Notes under the pieces: generated by a model
Databases searched by the model: none
What the model saw: the letters and a program-made list of their open reading frames with translations, nothing else
What the model was told of the DNA's origin: nothing
In this document: positions 49,141-57,847 of the stretch, piece after piece
Layout: the number at the start of each line of letters is the position of its first letter
How positions within the stretch are numbered: position 1 is the stretch's first letter
Origin: Methanotrichaceae archaeon
Lineage (GTDB): Archaea; Halobacteriota; Methanosarcinia; Methanotrichales; Methanotrichaceae
Length of the DNA: 64,000 nt
Assembly: GCA_013178225.1 (NCBI GenBank)
Contig: JABLXE010000012.1
Coordinates: 1 to 64,000, forward strand
Direction of reading: 5' to 3'
Program-made: the position numbers and the translations under genes

Positions 49141-51650
49141 TATTGATCTCCTAGAGGAAGCGCGATTGTAACATCGGTTCCCACGCCTGCTGTGCTTTTA
49201 ATTGTGATCTCACCGCCCATGGCCTCGGCCAATCTCCTGCAGACGGATAGGCCCATGCCGACCCCTTTGGCCTTGGTCGTGAAGAGAGGCTGAAAAACCT
49301 TGGGCATAACATCTCCAGCAATTCCTTCACCACTATCGCTGACTACAATCTCCACCCTATCACCCTTCTCCAGCGCAGACACGGTCACCTTTCCCAGACC
49401 AGAGATAGACTGCACTGCGTTATTTACCAGATTGATGATTATGCGCTTTAGCATACCGCCATCTGCCAGCAACTTCGGAAAATCGCTTTTCACCCTGACG
49501 GACACCTCAATTCCTTCTGGTACGTATATTATTGATAAAGCGCCTCTTATCAGCTTGGGAACGTCGATCCAGGCCATCTCGGCCCTCAGCGGCCGGGCGT
49601 AATCCTGCAGGTCGGACACGACCTTGTTCATGTATCTAACGCTCTCATCCACGCTGTCCAGCATCTCTTTTAGTGTCGCATTATCTAATTCCCCAGAGAG
49701 GCAGCCTGAGCGCAGCCTTTCCTTGGCCAGATAGATTGTACAGGTTATCGCTTGTAGAGGATTTCGGAGGTCGTGGCCGATCATGGACGCAGTCTCACCA
49801 ATGGCGGCCAGACGTTCAGCCTTCTGCAGCTGATCTGTACGCTCTGCCACCAGATCCTCCAGCTGATCCTTGTACCTGATCAGAGCATCCTCTGCCTTTT
49901 TCCTCTCGGATATGTCCCTGACCATGGCCTGGATGGTGTTATTTTGAAGCGCCTTGGCCGAGATCTCCACCGGAAACGCCCTGCCGTCCCGGCGACGGAC
50001 AACGCGCTCCAGCACGACTTTTTTTCCAGACATCACTTCATCGATATGTAGCGGCCTTCTGACCAGCTCCTCCTCCGGGATGAGATCGCTGCAATTCATC
50101 TTCAGCAGCTCATCTTCCCGATAGCCGGTCATCTTGCATAGCTGGTCATTGACAGCCAGAATAGCTCCGCTTGTCCGGCAGAGCACTATTCCATCAGACG
50201 CTTGCTCCACCAGGTTACGGTATTTCTCCTCACTGGCCCTCAAAGCATCTTCCATATGCTTTCTTTCAGTTATGTCCAAGACTGCGGCCACAAAGCCGGA
50301 GAGGTTCCCCAGCGGATCAAGAAACGGAGAGGCCTCCAGCAGGGCATGCATTCTAGAGCCGTCTTTCCGCAGAAACTCGAAATCGTGCAGTCCTGAGCCG
50401 ACCTGAAGACTGCTGTCTATATAGGTCCGGCACAGCTCTCGATCTTTGCCATCCAGGAAGCTGAAGATCGACCTGCTAAGCATCTCTTCCTCACGGCAGC
50501 CCAGCATCTCTGCCATCCTCTTATTGACGAAAATGGTTCTGCCATCAGCATCTACAGACCAGATCCCCTCGTTTATACTCTGCAAGAGGCTCAGGTAATT
50601 TTCCTCTGCCATTCTCAGAGCATCTTCAGATCTCTTGCGACCAGTGAGGTTTAAAGCAGAGCAGATGAGGCCGGTTATGCAGCCATCGTCATTTTTAACC
50701 GGCTCAGCGGTCAGCTCGAAGAATAGTTGCTTGCCTTCCCAGCTAAGCCAAATCTCCTCTTTTACTCTCTTTTCCGATTCCAGGGCCCGTTGCTTGATCT
50801 CCATCAGCTTCCGCGCCTCTGCATGATCCATGATCTCCATATCGGTCCGCCCAAGAACATCCTCAGGGCGCATTGCGAACTCAGGCGGGATATTGGAGAT
50901 CCAGATGTAGCGCAGATCTTTATCGTGTCTGAATAAGATGAGCGGTGCGCTGTGAAGGGCAAGGCTCAGGTTCTCCTCGCGTTCGTTGACCTCCAGTTCC
51001 AGAGTCCTTCTCTTCTTCAAAGAGGACATGAACTGCCTTAGCCGGAGTACCGGAAAGTCCCAGCGCAAAATCTTTTCCGGGGAGAGGTAGCAGTAGTTGT
51101 CAAAGGCTTCTCCTTCGTAGATCAAGATGGGATGGCAGCGAAGGGCAGCCTCCATCGCGGCGTGGGATATGAGCCTGCCATCGTACTGGCATAAGATCAG
51201 ACAGTTGTTCTGGCAAACAAATTCATCGATCGCCGAGAAGAAGGACGATATCTCATCAACGGTCAGGCTTGATGCCCAGGTCATCTCCAGAAGCACTCGC
51301 ATAGCCCGGAACCGACCCTCCCCAACGGCCCTGTAAGCCTCATGCAGCACTGAAATCAGCCCTTGGGGCGTGAAAGGCTCATCCACACGGTAGACTCGGT
51401 CGCCCGGAAGGATCAGCAGCTGCTTACGCTGCGTAAGTGCTTGCTTAGAGATGTCTTTTTCCGATAACATCTCCTGAAGAGTTTCAAATAGCCTGTTGTT
51501 GGTCTGACATGCGATCAGCTCTCCATTTTCCAGGCCCTGGCAAAGAAAGGCCAGGGCAACGGAGATCTGATCCTCATCTCGACTGAAGATGACACCGGCA
51601 TGCTCTCCGGGCCGAAGGTCTTCTATCCTGCAATGAATACGACCGGCCAT
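49140..51650 (-). CDS. sensor histidine kinase with MEDS, three PAS and HATPase domains
   Basis: The 836-residue protein has an N-terminal MEDS-type sensor domain (residues about 10-190, LRPGEHAGVIFSRDEDQISV), three PAS/PAC units (around 235-345, 350-470 and 475-595), a HisKA domain with H626 (MIGHDLRNPLQAI) and a HATPase domain (IIINLVNNAVQSI, VVSDSGEGIAGDVMPKVFQP, GVGMGLSVCRRLAEAMGG). It has no membrane segments, so it senses a cytoplasmic signal; MEDS domains are linked to one-carbon compound sensing in methanogens and methylotrophs. The partner response regulator follows with a one-base overlap. It is unlike the membrane-bound FilI kinase of Methanothrix. Confidence 0.9.
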   Translation of the reverse strand: MAGRIHCRIEDLRPGEHAGVIFSRDEDQISVALAFLCQGLENGELIACQTNNRLFETLQEMLSEKDISKQALTQRKQLLILPGDRVYRVDEPFTPQGLISVLHEAYRAVGEGRFRAMRVLLEMTWASSLTVDEISSFFSAIDEFVCQNNCLILCQYDGRLISHAAMEAALRCHPILIYEGEAFDNYCYLSPEKILRWDFPVLRLRQFMSSLKKRRTLELEVNEREENLSLALHSAPLILFRHDKDLRYIWISNIPPEFAMRPEDVLGRTDMEIMDHAEARKLMEIKQRALESEKRVKEEIWLSWEGKQLFFELTAEPVKNDDGCITGLICSALNLTGRKRSEDALRMAEENYLSLLQSINEGIWSVDADGRTIFVNKRMAEMLGCREEEMLSRSIFSFLDGKDRELCRTYIDSSLQVGSGLHDFEFLRKDGSRMHALLEASPFLDPLGNLSGFVAAVLDITERKHMEDALRASEEKYRNLVEQASDGIVLCRTSGAILAVNDQLCKMTGYREDELLKMNCSDLIPEEELVRRPLHIDEVMSGKKVVLERVVRRRDGRAFPVEISAKALQNNTIQAMVRDISERKKAEDALIRYKDQLEDLVAERTDQLQKAERLAAIGETASMIGHDLRNPLQAITCTIYLAKERLRSGCLSGELDNATLKEMLDSVDESVRYMNKVVSDLQDYARPLRAEMAWIDVPKLIRGALSIIYVPEGIEVSVRVKSDFPKLLADGGMLKRIIINLVNNAVQSISGLGKVTVSALEKGDRVEIVVSDSGEGIAGDVMPKVFQPLFTTKAKGVGMGLSVCRRLAEAMGGEITIKSTAGVGTDVTIALPLGDQ

Positions 51651-51832
51651 CTATTGGTCTCACCTGTATCGCTTGAAGCCCAAGGCAGAACTGCTAATTA
51701 TTAATTTAATACTTTAGTTAAAGATACATGTATATGAAATTTAAGAACTTTAGATCAGTATGTTGCATGATAGCAGGAGCCACAGGAGTGGCAAAGCATG
51801 ACAGATCATGAAGCCCATCCAACCGGGAATGG

Positions 51833-51841
51833 TTTTATTTA
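51833..51841 (+). promoter_or_regulatory. TATA-like box of the PAN gene
   Basis: TTTTATTTA is centred about 30 nt before the ATG at 51867, which supports that start over the upstream ATG at 51798. Confidence 0.5.
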
Positions 51842-51866
51842 CTTGAAAGTACCAGCCTTTAAAGGT

Positions 51867-53102
51867 ATGAGTGAATCAACGACCGTATCTGGTCAGGACT
51901 CAATTCAAGAGGGTTTTGTTAAAAGGCTCTCAGCTCTGGAGACTGAAAATCGAAACCTTGCCGATGAGCTGGAGACCGTCAAGGTTGAGAGGGAAGAGGT
52001 AAGGGCCAAGCTCTTCGAGTCTCTCATCGCCAACAAGAAATACATGCGTGAGGTGGAGAGGCTTAAAAAGGAGCTCTCTCTTCTGAAGAGAATGCCGCTC
52101 TTTCTGGCCACCGTGGTGGAGCTTGCCGACGACTACGTCCTTCTAAGACAGCACGGCAACAACCAGGAGTTCATCACCACTGCTCCTCCGGAGATCATGG
52201 AAAAGCTGGAGCCCAACTCCCGTGTAGCCATAAACAACTCTCTGACTATAGTGCGCATCCTGGACCGCGCCGTTGATGTTCGGGCCAAGGTAATGGAGCT
52301 GATTGAAGCGCCGGATATCTCTTATGATCAGGTGGGCGGCCTTGAGGATCAGATCCAGGAGATAAGGGAGACAGTTGAGCTTCCCCTCACCAAACCCGAG
52401 ATCTTCCAAGACATAGGCATTGAGCCGCCCAGAGGAGTTCTGCTCTACGGCCTGCCGGGCACAGGCAAGACCCTTCTGGCCAAGGCTGTGGCCCACGAGT
52501 CGCAGGCCACCTTCATACACATGTCGGGCTCAGAGCTGGTGCACAAGTTCATCGGCGAAGGCGCGCAGCTGGTGCGAGACATCTTCCAGATGGCCCGTGA
52601 GAAGGCTCCGTCCATAATTTTCATCGATGAGATTGACGCCGTTGGAAGCATCAGGACTCATGACGGAACGACCGGCAGCGCCGAGGTCAACCGTACCATG
52701 ATGCAGCTTTTAGCGGAGATGGACGGCTTCAGGACCCGCGGAGATATCAAGATCATCGCTGCCACCAACAGAATCGACATTCTTGACCCGGCCCTCCTCA
52801 GGCCGGGAAGATTTGACAGAATAATCGAGATTCCCATGCCCAATGCTGAGGCCAGGCACAAGATCTTGGAGATTCATGCCGCCAAGATGAAGAAAGCGGA
52901 CGATGTGGACCTGGGCGAGATTGCCAGGCAGGTAGAATCCGCAAGCGGCGCAGATCTCAAGTCCCTGGTGGTTGAGGCAGGAATGAACGCTCTCCGCAGA
53001 AATGCCAGAGCAGTCACCAGGGCGGACTTCGACAAGGCAATCGACAAAGTGATGGGCGAAGACGAGGAGAGCGGCGAGGAATCCCTCAGGATGTTCACCT
53101 AA
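51867..53102 (+). CDS. pan: proteasome-activating nucleotidase PAN
   Basis: The 411-residue AAA ATPase unfolds substrates and opens the 20S proteasome. It has an N-terminal coiled coil (residues about 15-75, ETENRNLADELETVKVEREE), an OB domain (LATVVELADDYVLLRQHGNN), then the AAA module with Walker A GLPGTGKTLLAK, Walker B IIFIDEIDAVG, sensor-1 IIAATNRIDILDPA and arginine fingers LLRPGRFDR. The C-terminal M-F-T fits the hydrophobic-aromatic-x motif that docks in the proteasome. The ATG at 51867 is chosen by the TATA position; the frame is also open from 51798. Neighbours are not proteasome genes. Confidence 0.95.
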   Translation: MSESTTVSGQDSIQEGFVKRLSALETENRNLADELETVKVEREEVRAKLFESLIANKKYMREVERLKKELSLLKRMPLFLATVVELADDYVLLRQHGNNQEFITTAPPEIMEKLEPNSRVAINNSLTIVRILDRAVDVRAKVMELIEAPDISYDQVGGLEDQIQEIRETVELPLTKPEIFQDIGIEPPRGVLLYGLPGTGKTLLAKAVAHESQATFIHMSGSELVHKFIGEGAQLVRDIFQMAREKAPSIIFIDEIDAVGSIRTHDGTTGSAEVNRTMMQLLAEMDGFRTRGDIKIIAATNRIDILDPALLRPGRFDRIIEIPMPNAEARHKILEIHAAKMKKADDVDLGEIARQVESASGADLKSLVVEAGMNALRRNARAVTRADFDKAIDKVMGEDEESGEESLRMFT

Positions 53103-53133
53103 AGGGGCCTCACAGCCCCACCTTTACCGGGAT

Positions 53134-53152
53134 TCTATTTTTCTTATTTTAT
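53134..53152 (+). terminator. T-rich tract after the PAN gene
   Basis: A T-rich stretch (TATTTTTCTTATTTTATT) starts 32 nt after the stop codon, the usual form of archaeal terminators. Confidence 0.5.
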
Positions 53153-53274
53153 TAAATATATTTGGTTATGTTTAACTTTTTAAGCCGGTGGGCGAAAATC
53201 CGGCAAGATCCTCATGCATCTCAGCATCCGGCGTGGACATCTGAAGAGAAATTTCTCTCGCATATCCGGAAAGG

Positions 53275-53282
53275 CTTAAATA
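53275..53282 (+). promoter_or_regulatory. TATA box of the first MscS gene
   Basis: CTTAAATA lies about 30 nt before a GGAGG motif (53310-53314), placing a transcript start near 53305. Confidence 0.5.
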
Positions 53283-53375
53283 CGGATCTATGTTTGCCAG
53301 TCCAATTGTGGAGGTTTAACTATTGACGTTTCGGAGCCCATCTCGCTAAGACAGGCAACCCAGGACCCGGCGGAT

Positions 53376-54218
53376 ATGATTGCCGGTCATATCAATACCG
53401 CGTCAATCGATGTGCTGAGGGACACAATTTTCAGGATCGATCCTATATATATCATATTTACCGTCGTAGTCATTATCATTATATTATTCCTGACCACCAC
53501 AGCAGCCAGGATTGTAGATTCTGCCCTGCAAATCTACATTCCCAGGTTCACCGCTCGAGTGGAGGTGAAGATGGACCAGACCATGCAGCTCATGATTCGC
53601 AGGCTGGTCTCGGCGTCGATCTACGCTGTTGGCATCATGCTGGTCATACTGCAGATCCCTCAGCTGCACAGCCTGGCCATGGCCATGCTGGCCGGCGCGG
53701 GAATAGCCAGCCTGGCCATCGGCTTTGCGGCAAAGGATTCCCTTTCCAATCTCACCTCTGGTATATTCATAGCTATATTCCAGCCCATTCGGGTGGGAGA
53801 TAGAGTGGACTTCCGGGGAGATTATGGAAAAATAGAGGACCTGACGCTCAGGCATATCGTCATCCGGACATGGGACAACCGCAGAATAGTCGTGCCCAAC
53901 AGCATTGTCAGCAACGACCCCATAATCAACTGGACCATCAAGGACCCGGAGATCGCGTGGCCGGTGGACTTCATGATTGCAGCCGCTCTGGACATAGACC
54001 AGGCCCGAGCCATAATCCTGGACGAAGCCTCCAGACACCCCCTGGTCCTGAAGGACCGAAAGAACGTAGTTCTCCTGACCGAGGCAAAGGAGGCCAAATA
54101 CAACCTCAGGCTTTTCATGCGTGTCCCCAGCCGAAGCATTGCTTATCGTACGGGATGCGAGATCAGAGAGGCCGTGGAGAAGAGATTTGCCTTGGAAAAG
54201 ATATCCATAAGCAAGTAA
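53376..54218 (+). CDS. MscS-family mechanosensitive channel, first copy
   Basis: The protein has two N-terminal membrane segments, the pore helix (LAMAMLAGAGIASLAIGFAA, KDSLSNLTSGIFIAIFQPIR) and the MscS beta and C-terminal domains (VGDRVDFRGDYGKIEDLTLR, HIVIRTWDNRRIVVPNSIV). Such channels open under membrane tension during osmotic downshock. The ATG at 53376 has no ribosome binding site; the same frame is open from an ATT at 53322 that lies 7 nt after GGAGG, so the true protein may have 18 more residues. Compared with the copy at 55553 it lacks about 35 N-terminal residues. Confidence 0.88.
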   Translation: MIAGHINTASIDVLRDTIFRIDPIYIIFTVVVIIIILFLTTTAARIVDSALQIYIPRFTARVEVKMDQTMQLMIRRLVSASIYAVGIMLVILQIPQLHSLAMAMLAGAGIASLAIGFAAKDSLSNLTSGIFIAIFQPIRVGDRVDFRGDYGKIEDLTLRHIVIRTWDNRRIVVPNSIVSNDPIINWTIKDPEIAWPVDFMIAAALDIDQARAIILDEASRHPLVLKDRKNVVLLTEAKEAKYNLRLFMRVPSRSIAYRTGCEIREAVEKRFALEKISISK

Positions 54219-54241
54219 ATAACCACCTCAATCTAACCTCC

Positions 54242-55423
54242 TCAATCTGCTATCCGGCCGTAGTTCTCGGCTCTGGCCGCCAGGGGACTTGGATCCAGCA
54301 CAGATCCATGTCGATATGAAATGGACCCGATGCCGCTTCCCGATACGTCCGCAGCATAGTGATCATCCCAGAAGTTGCCCAAGTATCCCCAGGACAGCAG
54401 GCCCCGGTATTGATAAGGCATGAACTCAGGGGAACGCCAGATACTGGAGGAGTTGACGGAGTAGGCATTATCGGTATTATTGAGGAAGTTGTTCAGGTAA
54501 ACGTAGTTCATATCAGAGGAATCCATGTAAACTCCGAAGGCATTATCGGAGATGCGGTTGCCGCTAATGGAATTATGGTGTGAGGACTCCAAAGACAGTC
54601 CATCCAGATTGCCGCTGGCATGGCTGCCTGAAATGGTGTTGTTGGAGGACTGTAGAAGCATTATTCCAAAGAGAAGGTTATTCACGGCGCTGTTGCCGAA
54701 CAGGGCGTTGCCATCGGCATTGAGGAGCCATATCCCCTCATCGCGGTTTCCTTCGGCATAGTTGCCCTCCAGTGCGTTGTTGCTGCTGTTGCTGACCAGG
54801 ATCCCAACCCAAAAGTTCTGCAGTATAAGATTGCCAATCAGAGTGTTTTCCCTGGACTCAGAGAGATATACTCCGGCAAACGAGTTATTCCGGGCGGTAT
54901 TGCCGCTGATGTGGTTGTCGTTTGAGCGAAGCAGGGAGAGACCCACGTAGTTGGCCCGCATCAGATTATTCGTGATAGTGTTGTTGGAGGATGACGGTCC
55001 CAGATAAAAGCCGTACGAGTTGTTAGTGGCCACGTTTCCTTTGATGAAGTTGCCGCTGGACAGGATCCTAATGCCGGCATCAGACGCGCTGCTGCCTGAG
55101 TTTGCCAGCTCAAAGCCCTCCAGCCAGACCCCATCGGCGAAGATGGTTATAGCACTTTGTTTTTGGGCAGCGTTCAAGATGGGCTTTCCCTTTCCCGTGT
55201 CCAATCCCATCAGGATCAGAGGCCTGGTTACGTTCACGTTTCCCCTGTAGGTCCCGCTTTTTACGATTATCCGGTCTCCATCCTGGGCCTTGTCGATGGT
55301 ATTTTGGATATTGTTGGTTTTATCGGCTGATATTATGAAGGTGGTGGCTCCTGCCAGATGCAAGAAAAGCAGGCATGCGGCAGCCATCCCAAAGAGCATA
55401 ATAGAAGCTTTCCTGGAACTCAT
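54242..55423 (-). CDS. secreted right-handed beta-helix protein, NosD-like
   Basis: The 393-residue protein has a signal peptide (residues about 8-27) and then the start of a NosD/PbH1 beta-helix: NNIQNTIDKAQDGDRIIVKS and LILMGLDTGKGKPILNAAQK. It continues with about ten turns of the consensus G-x-x-L-x-x-S-x-x-N-x-I-x-G-N, for example VGLSLLRSNDNHISGNTARN. The C-terminal LGNFWDDHYAADVSGSGIGS matches the cap of the family. Such proteins act as carbohydrate-binding or copper-chaperone-like surface scaffolds. The gene at 27976 is a shorter relative. The 5' end lies close to the second MscS gene on the other strand. Confidence 0.85.
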   Translation of the reverse strand: MSSRKASIMLFGMAAACLLFLHLAGATTFIISADKTNNIQNTIDKAQDGDRIIVKSGTYRGNVNVTRPLILMGLDTGKGKPILNAAQKQSAITIFADGVWLEGFELANSGSSASDAGIRILSSGNFIKGNVATNNSYGFYLGPSSSNNTITNNLMRANYVGLSLLRSNDNHISGNTARNNSFAGVYLSESRENTLIGNLILQNFWVGILVSNSSNNALEGNYAEGNRDEGIWLLNADGNALFGNSAVNNLLFGIMLLQSSNNTISGSHASGNLDGLSLESSHHNSISGNRISDNAFGVYMDSSDMNYVYLNNFLNNTDNAYSVNSSSIWRSPEFMPYQYRGLLSWGYLGNFWDDHYAADVSGSGIGSISYRHGSVLDPSPLAARAENYGRIAD

Positions 55424-55552
55424 AATGCGGTCCTAGAAACCGGATTTCCACCAACGCGGCCACAAGTGCAGCAATCAAGACCCGAAACCGGCATTCTTTC
55501 AGTTTGGTATATCATAAGACTTTTTAAGTATTACGCCGAGACCTATCAATTG

Positions 55553-56566
55553 ATGGATGAGCCTTTCAGCTTGAATCCGGAGATTCCGGCCCAGCTTACC
55601 GGCCAGGGTGCTCCGGAAGAGCCGGTATCCATCACCGAAATCCTCTCCCCGGAATATATAAGCCAATATATAGAATGGACCTTCGAGATCAACCTCTGGG
55701 AGCTGATAAGCACAGTTGTCACCATTCTCATAATTCTGGCGACAACCATTATTACTGCGCGCCTCCTGGACCGGATGCTCAAGAGATCCCTTCCCCGGGT
55801 TCTCGAAGTGGGCGGGGTGAAGCGAGAGGTCGACGAGACCATAAACTCCATCACCCGCAGAATGCTGGTGGCATCGGTCTACCTGATCGGATTTTTATTG
55901 ATAATTCTGCAGGTTCCCTCGCTTCACAGGGTGGCAGTCGCCATGCTGGCAGGCGCGGGCATTGCCACTATCGCCATCAGCTTCGCGGCCCAGGACTCGC
56001 TCTCCAACATCATCTCCGGCATCTTTTTAGCAGTCTTCAAACCGTTTCGCATCGGAGACTACATCGATTTTCAGGGGTCCTACGGCCAGATCGAAGACTT
56101 GACTCTGAGGCACACGGTGATTCGCACCTGGGACCTGCGGAGAATTGTCGTGCCCAATGCCTCCATGGGCAAAGAAAACGTGATCAACTGGAGCATTGGA
56201 GACCCGGAGGTCATCTGGCCGGTAAATATAGGCATTGCCTACACAGCCGATATCGATCTGGCCCGTAAAATCATCGTCGAGGAGACCAGAAAACACCCCC
56301 ATGTTCTGAAGGACAAAGACATCAACGTCAGGGTCACTGAGCTCGGAGACTTTGCAGTAAACCTGAGGCTTTCCTTCCACGTTCCCAATCGAGACCTGGC
56401 CTGGGACAGCGGCTGCGACATCCGGGAGGCCGTCAAGAAACGCTTCGATTGTGAGGGCGTAGAGATTCCATATCCATATCAAAACGTGATCCTCAAGCGT
56501 CAGGATGCGGATCCGAGCGGAGACCTCAAAGACGAGTCTGCCAGGGTCGAGTACTGCTCAGACTGA
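55553..56566 (+). CDS. MscS-family mechanosensitive channel, second copy
   Basis: The 337-residue protein has an N-terminal amphipathic region, two membrane helices and the MscS core: the pore helix VAMLAGAGIATIAISFAAQD, SLSNIISGIFLAVFKPFRIG and DYIDFQGSYGQIEDLTLRHT, then VIRTWDLRRIVVPNASMGKE. It is a close paralog of the gene at 53376. The ATG at 55553 is used because upstream in-frame codons overlap the divergent beta-helix gene. Its last 9 nt overlap the convergent EngB gene. The C-terminus is longer than in the first copy by about 40 residues. Confidence 0.88.
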   Translation: MDEPFSLNPEIPAQLTGQGAPEEPVSITEILSPEYISQYIEWTFEINLWELISTVVTILIILATTIITARLLDRMLKRSLPRVLEVGGVKREVDETINSITRRMLVASVYLIGFLLIILQVPSLHRVAVAMLAGAGIATIAISFAAQDSLSNIISGIFLAVFKPFRIGDYIDFQGSYGQIEDLTLRHTVIRTWDLRRIVVPNASMGKENVINWSIGDPEVIWPVNIGIAYTADIDLARKIIVEETRKHPHVLKDKDINVRVTELGDFAVNLRLSFHVPNRDLAWDSGCDIREAVKKRFDCEGVEIPYPYQNVILKRQDADPSGDLKDESARVEYCSD

Positions 56567-57121
56567 GCTTATTCGGGCCTTTATCACCTTTCGCAGAGGT
56601 TCTATCTCTCCCTTTTTGGCGGATATGGGCGCAAACTTATCGGGCCACTGTCTCCAGGGAGAAGACATCCCCAGTCTCTCTGCGATTTGGTCCAGGACCT
56701 CTTCCGGATTAGCTATGCGGTCCATCTTATTTGCAGCCACGACCACGTTCAGCCCCAGGTCGCTTAAGAACTCGTAGAGCTCTATCTCGAAGGGCACCTC
56801 TCCCCGAGCCTCCCAGCGGTCGACGATCTCCAGAAAGGAGGCCGCATCTATCACCTGCACGGCCAGGATTATGTCCTGAGCGTGCTCCTCGATGTAGCTC
56901 ACGATCAGGTCCTTGGTCCTTTCCTGCTCTTTCCGGGAGAGGAATTTCATGAAGCCGTATCCGGGCATGTCCACATAGGAGATCCTGCCCACCTTCACCC
57001 GCACCGGACTCCTGGTGACGCCGGGCTTTCTTCCCACCCTGACCCGGGCCCCCGACAGCAGCCGGAAGAGGGTGGACTTGCCCACATTGGACCTGCCGAT
57101 GAGCACGATCTCCTTTTCCAT
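56558..57121 (-). CDS. engB: EngB/YihA-type GTPase (ribosome assembly)
   Basis: The 187-residue GTPase has all four G motifs: G1 GRSNVGKSTLFRLL, G3 DMPGYGFMKFL, G4 ANKMDRI and G5 APISAKKGE. It belongs to the EngB/YihA group of TRAFAC GTPases, which assist large-subunit assembly in bacteria; archaeal forms like this one are shorter. GAGGTGA lies before the ATG. The RKPGVTRSPVRV region is the switch-I element. Overlap of 9 nt with the end of the convergent MscS gene. Confidence 0.92.
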   Translation of the reverse strand: MEKEIVLIGRSNVGKSTLFRLLSGARVRVGRKPGVTRSPVRVKVGRISYVDMPGYGFMKFLSRKEQERTKDLIVSYIEEHAQDIILAVQVIDAASFLEIVDRWEARGEVPFEIELYEFLSDLGLNVVVAANKMDRIANPEEVLDQIAERLGMSSPWRQWPDKFAPISAKKGEIEPLRKVIKARISSV

Positions 57122-57200
57122 GAATCACCTCTGGGACGCCCAGCTTGAAAAGGGTGTCCATGGAATGGCTTAAATGCCATCCCCGGCAACTGTTGGACAC

Positions 57201-57788
57201 ATGACCGGGAAAGAGGAGATCGAGCCCCGGACGGTGGCAATCGCGCTCCTTAAAGCCGTATCCTGGCCCGATTCCAGAGTTTTTGCCAGCCTGGCCGAGC
57301 CCAGATACACCACCATCGACTACTATCGCATGGCCTGCCAGCTTCTCTTCCGCTGTCACAGATGCGGGACCTGCTGCAGCACCGGCGATCCCATACGCCT
57401 GCGCCAGGAGGACGTGCCGCTCCTGGCTCATCATCTGAAGATCCCGCTGAATAAAGCCCTCAAGAAGTTCACGGTCCCCGACCCGGACCGAAAGCAGTCC
57501 CTGAAATTCAAGCACATCCTGCCCTGCAAGTTCTACGATCCGGCAGCAGGAGGCTGCAAGATCTACGCCGCCCGGCCCTGGTCCTGCCGCATCTTTCCGT
57601 TCCTGGGAATTTACGACTCTGAGGATCAGGTCAAGGTCCACGAGTCCTGCCCCGGATCGGTGGAGGCTATGAACATCCTGACAGCAGCCCTGGAAGAGGT
57701 GCGCTCCGACCCGGCCTTCTCGGAATGTCAGGATGAAGAGGAGATTTACCGGGCAAAAGAGATGCTGAGACGGGCGCTCAAGATATGA
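57201..57788 (+). CDS. YkgJ-family cysteine cluster protein
   Basis: The 195-residue protein has the family's eight-cysteine layout: CHRCGTCCSTGDPIRLRQED in the N-terminal half and LPCKFYDPAAGGCKIYAARP, WSCRIFPF and SCPGSVEA in the second. YkgJ/FliB-type proteins are thought to bind an iron-sulfur or zinc cluster; some members modify lysines. The N-terminal 50 residues before the first cysteine look variable. The ATG at 57201 is chosen; an earlier in-frame ATG at 57174 exists. Divergent from EngB, so the two may share a promoter region. Confidence 0.82.
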   Translation: MTGKEEIEPRTVAIALLKAVSWPDSRVFASLAEPRYTTIDYYRMACQLLFRCHRCGTCCSTGDPIRLRQEDVPLLAHHLKIPLNKALKKFTVPDPDRKQSLKFKHILPCKFYDPAAGGCKIYAARPWSCRIFPFLGIYDSEDQVKVHESCPGSVEAMNILTAALEEVRSDPAFSECQDEEEIYRAKEMLRRALKI

Positions 57789-57847
57789 TTTGCAATTTCC
57801 TTTTCAAAAAGATGGGGAACTAAAAAGCATTAGAACTCAGGCCCGGC

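Noticed and set aside
49151-49333. Internal minus-strand frame inside the kinase gene
   Set aside because: It is an out-of-frame shadow of the HATPase domain.
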